From Paenibacillus sp. KS-LC4 (lineage in GTDB: Bacteria; Bacillota; Bacilli; Paenibacillales; Paenibacillaceae): 64,000 nt of DNA. Within the stretch, counting starts at the first letter, position 1. The number at the start of each line of letters is the position of its first letter. Location: assembly GCF_036894955.1 (NCBI RefSeq), contig NZ_CP145905.1, forward strand, positions 5,665,001-5,729,000. Direction: 5' to 3'. The position numbers and the translations under genes were made by a program. Positions 50,919 through 59,455 of the stretch are shown here, in pieces. A model generated the notes under the pieces. That model ran no database searches. It was not told the origin of the DNA and saw nothing but the letters and a program-made list of their open reading frames with translations.

Positions 50919-51464
50919 CTAGCCTTGTTCAATTAGTCCATATGTTCCGTCATCGCGTTTGTACACGACGTTCACCTCTTCGTTAATGCTATTGGCGAAT
51001 ACGAAAAAGTTATGACCGACCATATTCATTTGCAAAATCGCCTCCTCCACATCCATCGGCTTGAGCAGGAATTTCTTCGTTCTTACGACCTCGAAATCCT
51101 CTTCCTCATGCTCGAGAACGCCTACGGCGGAGCCTTCTTCCCTGAATAGCGATTTCACACCGCTATCATGGCGGAATCTACGGTTGACTTTCGTTTTGTG
51201 CTTGCGAATTTGTCTTTCCAGCTTATCCACAACTGTATCAATTGAGGCGTACATGTCGGCACTTTTCTCCTCTGCTCTCAAAAAATTGCGGGCAATTGGA
51301 ATCGTGACCTCAACAGCGTGTATGCCTTTCGTCACCGATAAGGTAACGGTTGTTTCGGAGGTAGGGGCTTCAAAATACTTCTCTAAGCGGCCGAGCTTCT
51401 TCTCGACATATTCCTTGAGTGCATCTGTCACTTGTAAATGTTGACCTCGAATGATGTATTCCAT
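50919..51464 (-). CDS. hpf: Ribosome hibernation promoting factor, long form
   Basis: Dimerises idle 70S ribosomes into 100S particles in stationary phase or stress. The 181 residues have the N-terminal S30AE domain (MEYIIRGQHLQVTDALKEYVEKKLGRLEKYF), a linker, and the C-terminal dimerisation domain (KKFLLKPMDVEEAILQMNMVGHNFFVFAN...VVYKRDDGTYGLIE) that marks the long form. The ATG follows AAAGGAGG. It precedes secA, as yvyD does in B. subtilis. Confidence 0.97.
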   Translation of the reverse strand: MEYIIRGQHLQVTDALKEYVEKKLGRLEKYFEAPTSETTVTLSVTKGIHAVEVTIPIARNFLRAEEKSADMYASIDTVVDKLERQIRKHKTKVNRRFRHDSGVKSLFREEGSAVGVLEHEEEDFEVVRTKKFLLKPMDVEEAILQMNMVGHNFFVFANSINEEVNVVYKRDDGTYGLIEQG

Positions 51465-51490
51465 GGGGCATGCCTCCTTTACATGTTCTT

Positions 51491-51519
51491 ATTATAACAT
51501 AGGAAGGGAGGTCTAGCAA
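51491..51519 (-). promoter_or_regulatory. Sigma-A promoter of hpf
   Basis: On the minus strand TTGCTA (51519-51514), 17-base spacer, perfect TATAAT (51496-51491), about 27 bases before the ATG. Alternative stress-sigma promoters, as in B. subtilis, were not evident. Confidence 0.65.
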
Positions 51520-51619
51520 AACTATTTTCTATCTATTTAGAATTTTCTAATTATTTATGTCGAAGTTTTGAACGGCCGTTTGTTCGGGTATATCGGTGCG
51601 ATTCAAGGACACTTATGGC

Positions 51620-51651
51620 AAAAATAAAAGCTCCGGTTGCCCGGAGCTTAA
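51620..51651 (-). terminator. Terminator of the cold-shock gene
   Basis: AAGCTCCGG-GCAA-CCGGAGCTT, a perfect 9-base stem with a tetraloop, then TTATTTTTG on the minus strand. Confidence 0.9.
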
Positions 51652-51698
51652 AGTTACATATAAATGAATCCTATAGACTGGCTATTGCAGCCTGATGA

Positions 51699-51896
51699 TT
51701 ACAGTTTAGTGACGTTAGCAGCTTGTGGACCGCGTGCGCCTTCTACGATGTCAAATTCAACCGCTTGGCCTTCGTCAAGAGTTTTGAAGCCTTCTGTTTG
51801 AATAGCCGAGAAGTGAACGAATACGTCGCCGCCTTGATCAGTTTCGATAAATCCATAACCCTTCTCCGCGTTAAACCATTTAACTTTACCTTGCAT
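51699..51896 (-). CDS. Cold-shock protein (CspA family)
   Basis: A 65-residue single-stranded nucleic acid binding OB fold. RNP1 (KGYGFIE) and RNP2 (VFVHFSAI) motifs are intact, as is the end GPQAANVTKL. It acts as an RNA chaperone. It has its own promoter and terminator between hpf and the sugar island. The leader is short (about 60 bases), so the long cold-sensing leader of E. coli cspA is absent. Confidence 0.97.
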   Translation of the reverse strand: MQGKVKWFNAEKGYGFIETDQGGDVFVHFSAIQTEGFKTLDEGQAVEFDIVEGARGPQAANVTKL

Positions 51897-51960
51897 GCAT
51901 AAACAGTCCCTTCATCTTCAAATACTGTGAAACACCTTACTCCTGTGGCCCACAATTTGA

Positions 51961-51990
51961 CTATACCACCGCGTTATTGGAATTGTCAAA
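51961..51990 (-). promoter_or_regulatory. Sigma-A promoter of the cold-shock gene
   Basis: On the minus strand TTGACA (51990-51985), 18-base spacer, TATAGT (51966-51961). Confidence 0.7.
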
Positions 51991-52034
51991 CAATTTATTG
52001 TAAGCGAATACATTGTGCTTACGCTCTGCAATTA

Positions 52035-52931
52035 TCAACTCAAATATTTGGAGGCTACAATCGCATTTTGCGGCAGCAGACACGGTATCCCACCAAGAAG
52101 CGGGTATGCTAGCAGGCTGTCAGCCGAATAATAGCAATCCTCCGATTTTTCAATTTCCGCCTTTGTAATTGGACAGCAGACAGGCTCCTCCACCTTCATG
52201 AACGCTTCATCATTTTTGCTGATAATAATCACGCTTACTGGATTAAGCTCATGGTAATTAGCTTCGAAAGGCCGATGCTCAATCACATTATAACCAAGCT
52301 CTACTGCTTTCGTGTATAGATCCTTCACATATCCATGCTGCGCCATGCGGCCTTTCGCTTCATCAGATGCAAACTCATTTGTCGGCTCCAGCAACACTAA
52401 ATATTTTTTAGAAATACGGTATAGTTCCTTCAGCGCTTCCTCTTCTCTCCCGCCATTGGATTCAATGGAATGTGTCGTATACACAATATCAATTGAATTA
52501 TCTTTAAACGGTGACTGGAACAAATCACCTGTCATCAACTCGACATGGTCCAGACCTTGTTCTTTGAGAAACGCTTTCGCGTATTTAATTCTTGACCATG
52601 AAATATCAAAGCCGTAAATGCGCGAAGGCGTTTGTTTCATTCGAGGGATCATGATTCCCAGCATCGTACCTTCACCGACTCCTACCTCTACGATAGAATC
52701 GCAGGAGCCCAAGCCATCCAAAATTTCCGCGAGGCGGGTGCTGAAGGTCTCTCTGCCAGTCGGGTTATTTTTATAGCCTTGCACATAAGTTCCCGCTTGC
52801 AGATCGTAGCTGATCATGATGTCTTCCGTACTATTATTAGCGCTTCCGCTCATTTCTTTTAGATACTGAATGATATTTCCGTTTTTTTGATAAATATCTT
52901 TCACTTTGTTTAGAATTGCGTACTTATCCAT
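52035..52931 (-). CDS. SAM-dependent methyltransferase with Trm112-like C-terminus
   Basis: A 298-residue class I methyltransferase: motif I VEVGVGEGTMLGIMI at about 84, acidic strand FDISWSRIKYAKAF, GDLFQSPFKDNSIDIVYTTHSIES, and a late YLVLLEPTNEF strand. The last ~50 residues (CCPITKAEIEKSEDCYYS...AYPLLGGIPCLL) resemble a Trm112-like zinc module, whose usual consensus ends in YPIxDGIPxLL. Such fusions occur in surface-sugar clusters. It is the last gene of the minus-strand sugar operon, preceded by CAGGAGG. It probably methylates a sugar precursor or the glycan; the substrate is not known. Confidence 0.75.
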   Translation of the reverse strand: MDKYAILNKVKDIYQKNGNIIQYLKEMSGSANNSTEDIMISYDLQAGTYVQGYKNNPTGRETFSTRLAEILDGLGSCDSIVEVGVGEGTMLGIMIPRMKQTPSRIYGFDISWSRIKYAKAFLKEQGLDHVELMTGDLFQSPFKDNSIDIVYTTHSIESNGGREEEALKELYRISKKYLVLLEPTNEFASDEAKGRMAQHGYVKDLYTKAVELGYNVIEHRPFEANYHELNPVSVIIISKNDEAFMKVEEPVCCPITKAEIEKSEDCYYSADSLLAYPLLGGIPCLLPQNAIVASKYLS

Positions 52932-52950
52932 ATGACCTCCTGAAATAACT

Positions 52951-54132
52951 TTAACGATCGAAGTAATACTTCCTATAAAGACTTTTCACAACAGAAACAA
53001 CTTTTACGATGTCATCATTACTCATTAATGGGAATAGAGGCAAAGAAATTGCGGTTTGGTAATAGTTTTCGGCCTCCGGACATATCACTTCTGACGTTGC
53101 GATTGCTCTGTAATATGGCTGCGTATATACAGGTATGTAATGCACCTGTACACCAATGTGATTTTCACGCAGCTCCTCAAAAAGCTGTTTTCGATCAACA
53201 GTAAAGCGCTCCTGCTCCCAACGAACGACATAAAGATGCCAGCTTGACTGTCCGTCAGCATGCTGAAAGGGTGTAATTAGACCAGGCATATTTTGAAAAG
53301 CCTCATTATAAAAAGCCACAATCTCACGTCGGCGGTTTATGAATTGGTCTATCTTACCCATCTGGGAGCAGCCAAGCGCCGCCTGAAGATCCGTCATTCT
53401 ATAGTTGTAACCAAGCGCCGTCATTTCGTAATACCATGGTCCATCGTTTTTCTCCAGCAATGCCGGCTCTTTCGTCATGCCGTGATTACGAAACAACAGC
53501 AGCTGTTGATAGTAGTGCTCGTTATCCGTTACAATCATGCCGCCTTCACCCGATGTAATATGCTTCACTGGATGAAAGCTGAACATTGTCATATCCGCCA
53601 GCGTGCCTACCTTTTTCCCCTTATACTCAGCACCTAATGAATGAGCAGCATCATGTATAACGACTAGCCCGTGTCTATGTGCCATTTCATTTATCCGATC
53701 CATCTCGACAGGCTGGCCTGTGAAATCTACCGGAATCAGAGCCTTTGTACGCTCTGTAATTTTCTTTTCGACTTCAGTCGGATCAATATTGTAGGTATCT
53801 TTTTTGATATCGGCAAATACAGGGACGCCTCCCGCATATAATACACAATTGCTGCTTGCCAAAAAGGTAATCGGAGTCGTAATGACTTCATCTCCCGGTC
53901 CAATGCCTGCTGCAAAGCACGCACCGTGCAAGGCAGCTGTTCCATTGCAGAAAGCGACAGCATAACGAGCGCCCACATAATGGGCTACTTTTTGCTCGAA
54001 GCGCTCTATAGCAGGACCCTGCGTTATAAAATCGCTGTTAAGGACCTGCATGACAGCTGCCTTATCATCCTCATCCAACCACTGCTTGCCATACGGCAGC
54101 ATCGTACTACCGCCCGATTGAGCCATATTCAT
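52951..54132 (-). CDS. pseC: DegT-family aminotransferase, PseC type
   Basis: PLP-dependent sugar aminotransferase, about 393 residues. YGKQWLDEDDKAAVMQVLNS, FCNGTAALHGACFAAG, TPITFLASSNCVLYAGG, DFTGQPVEM and the PLP lysine in FSFHPVKHITSGEGG follow the PseC pattern. That enzyme converts UDP-4-keto-6-deoxy-L-AltNAc to the 4-amino sugar, the second step to pseudaminic acid. ATG 54132 follows GAGAGGGG by eight bases; the frame is open seven codons more. It lies 22 bases after the epimerase gene. B. subtilis SpsC is related. Confidence 0.85.
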   Translation of the reverse strand: MNMAQSGGSTMLPYGKQWLDEDDKAAVMQVLNSDFITQGPAIERFEQKVAHYVGARYAVAFCNGTAALHGACFAAGIGPGDEVITTPITFLASSNCVLYAGGVPVFADIKKDTYNIDPTEVEKKITERTKALIPVDFTGQPVEMDRINEMAHRHGLVVIHDAAHSLGAEYKGKKVGTLADMTMFSFHPVKHITSGEGGMIVTDNEHYYQQLLLFRNHGMTKEPALLEKNDGPWYYEMTALGYNYRMTDLQAALGCSQMGKIDQFINRRREIVAFYNEAFQNMPGLITPFQHADGQSSWHLYVVRWEQERFTVDRKQLFEELRENHIGVQVHYIPVYTQPYYRAIATSEVICPEAENYYQTAISLPLFPLMSNDDIVKVVSVVKSLYRKYYFDR

Positions 54133-54154
54133 TGTCGCTGCCCCTCTCTGCAAA

Positions 54155-55105
54155 CTAAATCAAATCCGTAGACTCAATCCATTCTCCCGTTCTTCTAATT
54201 CCTTCTTCCAAGCTAACCTCCGGCTTCCAGCCGAGCAATTGATAAGCTTTCTCCGAATTGCAAAGCAGCTTCTGGATTTCACTCTGCGGATGAATATGCT
54301 CTACATGCCGAATGCGGGATTCATCTCCATCCAACACAAGTTTAGCAAGCTCGTTGACGGAAATATCTCTTCCCAGACCGGCATTGACTATCTCTCCATC
54401 TACTTTGCTTGAATAGCCCGCCTGTACAACAAATCTCGCGCAATCCGCCACATACAGCAAATCCCGTGTCTGTGTTCCTTCTCCGTAAATATTCAATTCC
54501 TTGCCAGCGAGTTTGTTTTTCAGGAAGATGGCAACGACACCGCCTTCTCCTCCAGTTTTTTGGAATGGGCCATAGGTATTAAATGGGCGTATAACGACCG
54601 TCGGCAGTCCATAAGCATAATAATAGGACAGCACCATATTTTCAGCGGCGATTTTCGCGCCTGCATATGGAGAAGCTGGCTTGATTGGATGCTGCTCGGT
54701 AATTCCCGTCTCCTCCGTGCAGCGATCGTACACCATGCAGGTGCTCATAAAGACAACTTTAACATGATGCTTCCGAGCCTGCTCCAGCACGTAAAACGTG
54801 CCTATTGTATCATTATTAAAAGTCGTGCGGGGATCATCAATTGAATCCTGAACGTTAATGGATGCACCTAGATGATAACAAATATCAAATTGATGCTCGT
54901 CAAAAAGCTGTGTCAGCAGCGCCTCATCGAGAATCGAGCCCTTTACGAAGCTTTGCAGTTGAGGATGCTGGCGAAATTCTTCCACATTAGCCTCACGGCC
55001 ATTCGACAAATCGTCAATAATCCACAATTTATGACCATCTTCCAGCAGTTGCTTAGCTACCCATCGTCCAATAAAACCTGCCCCGCCAGTCAGCAATATG
55101 TTCAC
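54155..55105 (-). CDS. NAD-dependent epimerase/dehydratase (extended SDR)
   Basis: A 316-residue nucleotide-sugar modifying enzyme. The NAD motif TGGAGFIG at 7-14, the catalytic SPYAGAK (Tyr, Lys), and PFNTYGP mark an extended SDR of the GalE/WcaG type. The segment before the active site reads STCMVYD, not the TDEVYG of 4,6-dehydratases, so an epimerase role is more likely than dehydration. The start is a GTG at 55105 behind AGGGGG. Its place before pseC suggests that it supplies or modifies a UDP-sugar for this pathway. Confidence 0.8.
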   Translation of the reverse strand: MNILLTGGAGFIGRWVAKQLLEDGHKLWIIDDLSNGREANVEEFRQHPQLQSFVKGSILDEALLTQLFDEHQFDICYHLGASINVQDSIDDPRTTFNNDTIGTFYVLEQARKHHVKVVFMSTCMVYDRCTEETGITEQHPIKPASPYAGAKIAAENMVLSYYYAYGLPTVVIRPFNTYGPFQKTGGEGGVVAIFLKNKLAGKELNIYGEGTQTRDLLYVADCARFVVQAGYSSKVDGEIVNAGLGRDISVNELAKLVLDGDESRIRHVEHIHPQSEIQKLLCNSEKAYQLLGWKPEVSLEEGIRRTGEWIESTDLI

Positions 55106-55134
55106 AATAATCCCCCTACAGAATGTTCTTTGAA

Positions 55135-55935
55135 TTAAAAAGCTTTGATCAGCTTTGGCTCCTCGTGCCCAAGCTCGCCATCCAAGTAACGATCGACAAT
55201 ATCATTATTGAACGTATTATAGACCAGCCTCAAATGCTGCGGCGTCCAGTCCTTTGACGTAAACAGCTTGCCGGTGGAGCGCTGCGGCACCGCTTCAAAC
55301 CGATGGCCGCCGTTCATCATCACAAACAGCTGGACAAGATCCTCTGCCGCCTGCTTCACCGCGTTGCACGCCACGTCATGAAGCCCTTCACCCCGGCTCA
55401 ATTGTGGGACGGAATGGTGAATAACAGCTCCGCCGTCCAATTGGGACGTCAATTGATGGATCGTCATGCCTGCCCAGTTCGGCTTCAAGAAATAGAAGGG
55501 CCAGAACAGCGTAATGTTCCCTCTGTACCAAGGAGATAAGCCGCCATGGATATTCCAGGATATTTCCGGGAAAACACGCAGCGTTTTTTCATCAAGCTTA
55601 TGTACGCCATAGCTGATTACAGCCTCCGGCTTTTGCTCAGTTACCCACTGCCTTGTTTCCGCACTGTTCAACTGGTCAATCGACACTTCCCGCACTGGTA
55701 TGCCGCTAAAAACTTGCAAATCAACATGTCCAAATGCTTGCTCCTCCGCCGTCTGCCGATCGGTAAAATGACGGACAAAATTGCGCTGGTCCAGCTCAGA
55801 CCAACTGGGATGAGGCTTTGGCATCAGCTCTTCCCGCTTTTCAATCAATAGCGCTTGAAGCAGCCCTTCGGCATGTAGGCGCTTGGCGATATGCAAGTGA
55901 CGCGGATGCGAGCCTGTCAATAAAATCAATTTCAT
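55135..55935 (-). CDS. Formyltransferase-family protein (sugar N-formyltransferase candidate)
   Basis: A 266-residue protein with the Formyl_trans_N active-site pattern: Asn-His in SWNIHGGLSPWYRGN and Asp in TIHQLTSQLDGGAVIHH, as in methionyl-tRNA and UDP-sugar formyltransferases that use N10-formyl-tetrahydrofolate. The sequence otherwise differs from Fmt and lacks its C-terminal tRNA domain. Its ATG overlaps the preceding gene stop by four bases (ATGA). Next to pseudaminic acid genes it could add an N-formyl group; 7-N-formyl-pseudaminic acid is known from Pseudomonas glycans. The substrate is inferred. Confidence 0.75.
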   Translation of the reverse strand: MKLILLTGSHPRHLHIAKRLHAEGLLQALLIEKREELMPKPHPSWSELDQRNFVRHFTDRQTAEEQAFGHVDLQVFSGIPVREVSIDQLNSAETRQWVTEQKPEAVISYGVHKLDEKTLRVFPEISWNIHGGLSPWYRGNITLFWPFYFLKPNWAGMTIHQLTSQLDGGAVIHHSVPQLSRGEGLHDVACNAVKQAAEDLVQLFVMMNGGHRFEAVPQRSTGKLFTSKDWTPQHLRLVYNTFNNDIVDRYLDGELGHEEPKLIKAF

Positions 55936-57281
55936 GTAAACAGCCTTCCTTTCTCAGCATAGGGACCTTCAATAATGCCTTTTTCTTTCAATTTATCGAC
56001 AAACGGTACAAGTATAGCGACACTGCATCGGCATATATCAGCAATTTCCGTCAGCGTATGCTCACCATCGGCATAATTCAGCAGCGTTAAAATAATGTTC
56101 AGCTGTCTGCGGTTGTCCATCACATCATTGGAGGACTGGGACCGGTTAAGCGGTGAATTAATATCCGGATACAAGCCATGCTTGTCCAGCTTTACTTCGC
56201 CAAAAGGAGAACGGTTCACATAATAGCCTTCGGCTTCATTTAGAAGCAGCAAACGCTCCAGCTCATCCACACTGCGCTGAAGCGCTTCAATCGTCATCGC
56301 TTCCTTCGTATCCAGCGAATTATGATAGCCGTCATAGGCTCCATAAACCGTTCTTGCCATTTGACCAACTGGAAGATTAAAGCCCGGCGAGCAGTATTGG
56401 CGTTCATCCGAGCCGAAAGCTGGCGTAAATGGACGAGTTTTGCCTTCCTGTTCTTCCCGCTCTACTAGCTGCTTCCAAATCCGGTCCAGCGGATTCTCCC
56501 CTGATCGGGAAAGCTTGTAATTCAGCGGATCAGCACCGCCAAGACACGTCAGCACGAGCCCAGCATCTGTCTTTTGCTTCATTTCCGCTCCGAACCTATG
56601 CAAATAGGCAATGCTGCCAATCGTCTCCGGCACAAAAACAAAACGGTATGTATAGCGGCGGCGGCTCCATTTGGCTATCCGATTGTACAGGAAGGCCGCC
56701 ACAAGCGGACCGCTCAGCTCATTATTCGCCATGGAAGGATGGCAAATATAAGTGCTGAGCAATACCTCTCGGTCGGACTCTCCGGGAAGAATACTATGCG
56801 CATAGTTGAGCTCTCCGTCAATATGCTCGCTGTCGATAAACGCCTCATACTCCCCCTCTTCCAGCTTCTCCCGCTCACGATGCGTCAAGCAAAACCCCCA
56901 ACGCTCCTTATAGTAGGAGGTAACATACGGGACGGCATCCGGCAAATGCGGAATGGAAAAAAGATGACCCTCAAGCTCCTTTAATGAAAGCTTCGCCTTA
57001 ATCGGCGCGCTATAGTTTAAAATTTGCAAATTGCTGCTTTTAAAATCAGCCAGCTTGCGCCCGTCGGGCGCCTTTAGCCATCCGTCTCGTATGACCCATT
57101 CCTTCGGTATTTCCCAGTCGAACACCTGCTTGCCAGTCGGCTCGCCAAATGCTTCAAGAGGAAGATATTCCGATAAAATAGCAATCGTCTCGCGAAGGCC
57201 TTCCCCTGTAATGCTTCTGCATATGGGGAACAAGCGGTCAAACAGCCGATCCATTTCCGCCAATTCTTTTACTTTATCCAC
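55932..57281 (-). CDS. DUF4910-type (M28-like) protein with C-terminal winged helix
   Basis: A 449-residue protein that resembles the aminopeptidase-like DUF4910/DUF2172 family found in many nonulosonic acid clusters. Signs are LFPICRSITGEGLRETI, LLSTYICHPSMANNELSGPLVAAF, FVPETIGSIAYL, and the YDGYHNSLDT histidine, which recall M28 metallopeptidase ligands. The last ~75 residues (NIILTLLNYADGEHTLTEIADICRCSVAI...) look like a winged helix. The start is a GTG at 57281. The biochemical role is unknown; it may hydrolyse an amide on a sugar or be a structural partner. It lies between the NeuB-type synthase and the formyltransferase. Confidence 0.75.
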   Translation of the reverse strand: MDKVKELAEMDRLFDRLFPICRSITGEGLRETIAILSEYLPLEAFGEPTGKQVFDWEIPKEWVIRDGWLKAPDGRKLADFKSSNLQILNYSAPIKAKLSLKELEGHLFSIPHLPDAVPYVTSYYKERWGFCLTHREREKLEEGEYEAFIDSEHIDGELNYAHSILPGESDREVLLSTYICHPSMANNELSGPLVAAFLYNRIAKWSRRRYTYRFVFVPETIGSIAYLHRFGAEMKQKTDAGLVLTCLGGADPLNYKLSRSGENPLDRIWKQLVEREEQEGKTRPFTPAFGSDERQYCSPGFNLPVGQMARTVYGAYDGYHNSLDTKEAMTIEALQRSVDELERLLLLNEAEGYYVNRSPFGEVKLDKHGLYPDINSPLNRSQSSNDVMDNRRQLNIILTLLNYADGEHTLTEIADICRCSVAILVPFVDKLKEKGIIEGPYAEKGRLFT

Positions 57282-57309
57282 AGCTACTGCCCTTTCTTTT
57301 GCGATTTTA

Positions 57310-58359
57310 TTATAAAATGTCCCAAGAAAGCGGCGTCCCTTTTTTCAAATCGGTTCTGGCTTCCTTGCCATTAATAAGCTCCATGTATTTGGTCGGCAGC
57401 CCTAGGCCCGGTCTGATTGCTCTGACATTATGGCTGTTAAACTGCTCTCCTGCCTTCATATCCTCCGCAATATAGAGGGAGCGGCGATAGTTTTTGGAGT
57501 TTTGCTCCGCTTTCGTCGCGCCGTATACGACCTGGCCGACTGCCTGCCACGCCCGCTCTGTTTCAACTGAAAGCAGCTTAAACTCTTCAGGCTCTAAAGA
57601 GAAGGTCGAATCCACCCCACCATCAGCACGTGAAAGCGTGAAATGCTTTTCAATGACTGTCGCGCCAAGCGCTACGCTCGCAACAGCGACTCCTACACCC
57701 ATCGTATGATCGGACAGCCCGATTTGGCATCCGAACAGCGTTTCCATATGAGGAATCGTAGCTAGATTCGTATTTGTCGGCGTAGCCGGGTATGTACTGG
57801 TGCATTTTAAAAGCACAAGATTTTCACAGCCTGCTTCCCTTGCAGCCCGCACCGTTTCGTCAAGCTCCGCAATAGACGCCATTCCGGTTGAAATAATGAC
57901 CGGTTTGCCCGTAGCAGCTACCTTGCGGATAAGTGGAATATCTGTATTTTCAAATGAAGCGATTTTATAGGCTGGCACTTCAAGCTCTTCCAGAAAATCA
58001 ACAGCGCTCGCATCAAACGGCGTACTGAAGGCAATCATGCCATGCTCGCGGCAACGATCAAAAATAGGCTTGTGCCATTCCCAAGGCGTGTACGCCTCTT
58101 GGTATAGCTTGTAAAGCGAGGTACCTTGCCATATGTTATCGTTACTTGAAATAAAAAAATCTCCGTCGTGAAGATTCAGCGTCATTGTATCCGCCGTATA
58201 TGTTTGCAGCTTGAGCGCATCTGCCCCGGCCTCAGCCGCTGCATCAACGATGGCAAGCGCCCGCTCCAGCGATTGATTGTGGTTGCCCGACATTTCGGCA
58301 ATAAGAAACGGCTTATGTGTTTTCCCGATCGTACGGTTTAAAATTTGAATGTCCTTCAT
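57310..58359 (-). CDS. pseI: Pseudaminic acid synthase-type NeuB family enzyme
   Basis: Condenses phosphoenolpyruvate with a 6-deoxy-2,4-diamido hexose to form the nonulosonic acid. The 349 residues contain FLIAEMSGNHNQSLERAL, the TIM barrel with KLQTYTADTMT, STPFD, YKIASFE, STGMAS, GLSDHTMG and EKHFTLSR, and a C-terminal SAF (antifreeze-like) domain from about 285. EMSGNHN near the start is typical of PseI/SpsE rather than sialic acid NeuB. ATG 58359 (or GTG 58362) follows GGAGG. Its start lies 47 bases inside the end of pseG. Confidence 0.9.
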   Translation of the reverse strand: MKDIQILNRTIGKTHKPFLIAEMSGNHNQSLERALAIVDAAAEAGADALKLQTYTADTMTLNLHDGDFFISSNDNIWQGTSLYKLYQEAYTPWEWHKPIFDRCREHGMIAFSTPFDASAVDFLEELEVPAYKIASFENTDIPLIRKVAATGKPVIISTGMASIAELDETVRAAREAGCENLVLLKCTSTYPATPTNTNLATIPHMETLFGCQIGLSDHTMGVGVAVASVALGATVIEKHFTLSRADGGVDSTFSLEPEEFKLLSVETERAWQAVGQVVYGATKAEQNSKNYRRSLYIAEDMKAGEQFNSHNVRAIRPGLGLPTKYMELINGKEARTDLKKGTPLSWDIL

Positions 58360-59455
58360 CACGCAATCGTTCCTCCGTTATAACCGTCATCACCCGGCTG
58401 TGTATCTGCCCGGGCCGGCTGCCCATTAGTTCAAGCGCTATAGCGCTCATATTGCTCAAGTTCCCGCCAATAGCCAGCACTTTATTAAGTATATCGGCAT
58501 AATGCCCGGAATTTATTTGGGCATGCCAGCCCATATTCATAACAGCCCCAAGCTGCCCGGCCAATTTAACGGTATCTGCCTGATTGTCCGCTACAATGGC
58601 CACAGCTGCTGGCAAGCCTAGGTAGCAGCGCTCCCACATGGCCACGCCGCCAGCCCCGAAAGCAAAATCTGCCTCAGCAATAAGCTCCGCCATATATTCG
58701 ATCTGAATATGCAGCGTAACTTCCTGCAAATCCATGCAGACTCGTCTGATTTCCTCCAAATAGGGATTGGCGTTCCCGACCACAACATCAACTTGCAGCT
58801 GCTGATCGCAGCTTGCGCGATGCTTCTCCCCCTCGCGAAGCGCCTCAAGCACCTTCGCCGTTTCATTCGTTGGATCGCTCCCGCCGAAAAAAACAAGCAG
58901 GCGACGAATCGCTTCCCCGCGCCGCTTCAAAGCCGCACGCTGCTCGTAGAAGGAGGGTCTTAGCAGCAAATAGGCCGGGCCCAGCAGCAGACGGCAGCCA
59001 GACGGCACAAGCTGCTGGTATCGCAGCTCTGGATTTTCCGCCAAATTCTGATCCAGCAAAATGTCTGCTGCATGCTTGCGATTCGCAAGATCATCTATCA
59101 CTAATAGCTTTCCGGCATACGGCCTCACCATGCTCTCCCAGTAATTGTCTAAAGCATAATGATCTACGATGAGCCAATCAGGCTGTATGCTCACGCAATA
59201 TTGAATCGTGTGCTCGGCATCCTCCTGCACCGCTGGCGTATCGTCCAGCGCCAGTGGCACAGGCAACGAGAGCAGCAAGGAGCGATGACCTCGCTCTTCA
59301 ATATACTGGTGCATATTCCCCTCAAGCCCGCGGTTTACGAAGGCAATTGCGTAACCGGCTGCAGCCAGTTCATCCGCGAGAGCCAGACAGCGCATAATAT
59401 GACCAGTCCCTATTATTTGAGACGCATCTGCACGAATCATGATGCGACCACCCAT
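58313..59455 (-). CDS. pseG: UDP-sugar hydrolase, PseG/SpsG type
   Basis: Removes UDP from the diamido sugar before condensation. The 380 residues begin with the PseG hallmark RADASQIIGTGHIMRCLALADEL, which holds the catalytic His, followed by VDHYALD, VIDDLANR, LLGPAYLLLRPSF, FFGGSDPTNET, and FGAGGVAMWERCYLGLPA, a GT-B-like donor site. The ATG shares one base with the pseF stop (TAATG). The 3' end overlaps pseI by 47 bases. Confidence 0.88.
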   Translation of the reverse strand: MGGRIMIRADASQIIGTGHIMRCLALADELAAAGYAIAFVNRGLEGNMHQYIEERGHRSLLLSLPVPLALDDTPAVQEDAEHTIQYCVSIQPDWLIVDHYALDNYWESMVRPYAGKLLVIDDLANRKHAADILLDQNLAENPELRYQQLVPSGCRLLLGPAYLLLRPSFYEQRAALKRRGEAIRRLLVFFGGSDPTNETAKVLEALREGEKHRASCDQQLQVDVVVGNANPYLEEIRRVCMDLQEVTLHIQIEYMAELIAEADFAFGAGGVAMWERCYLGLPAAVAIVADNQADTVKLAGQLGAVMNMGWHAQINSGHYADILNKVLAIGGNLSNMSAIALELMGSRPGQIHSRVMTVITEERLRDEGHSNFKPYDRENT

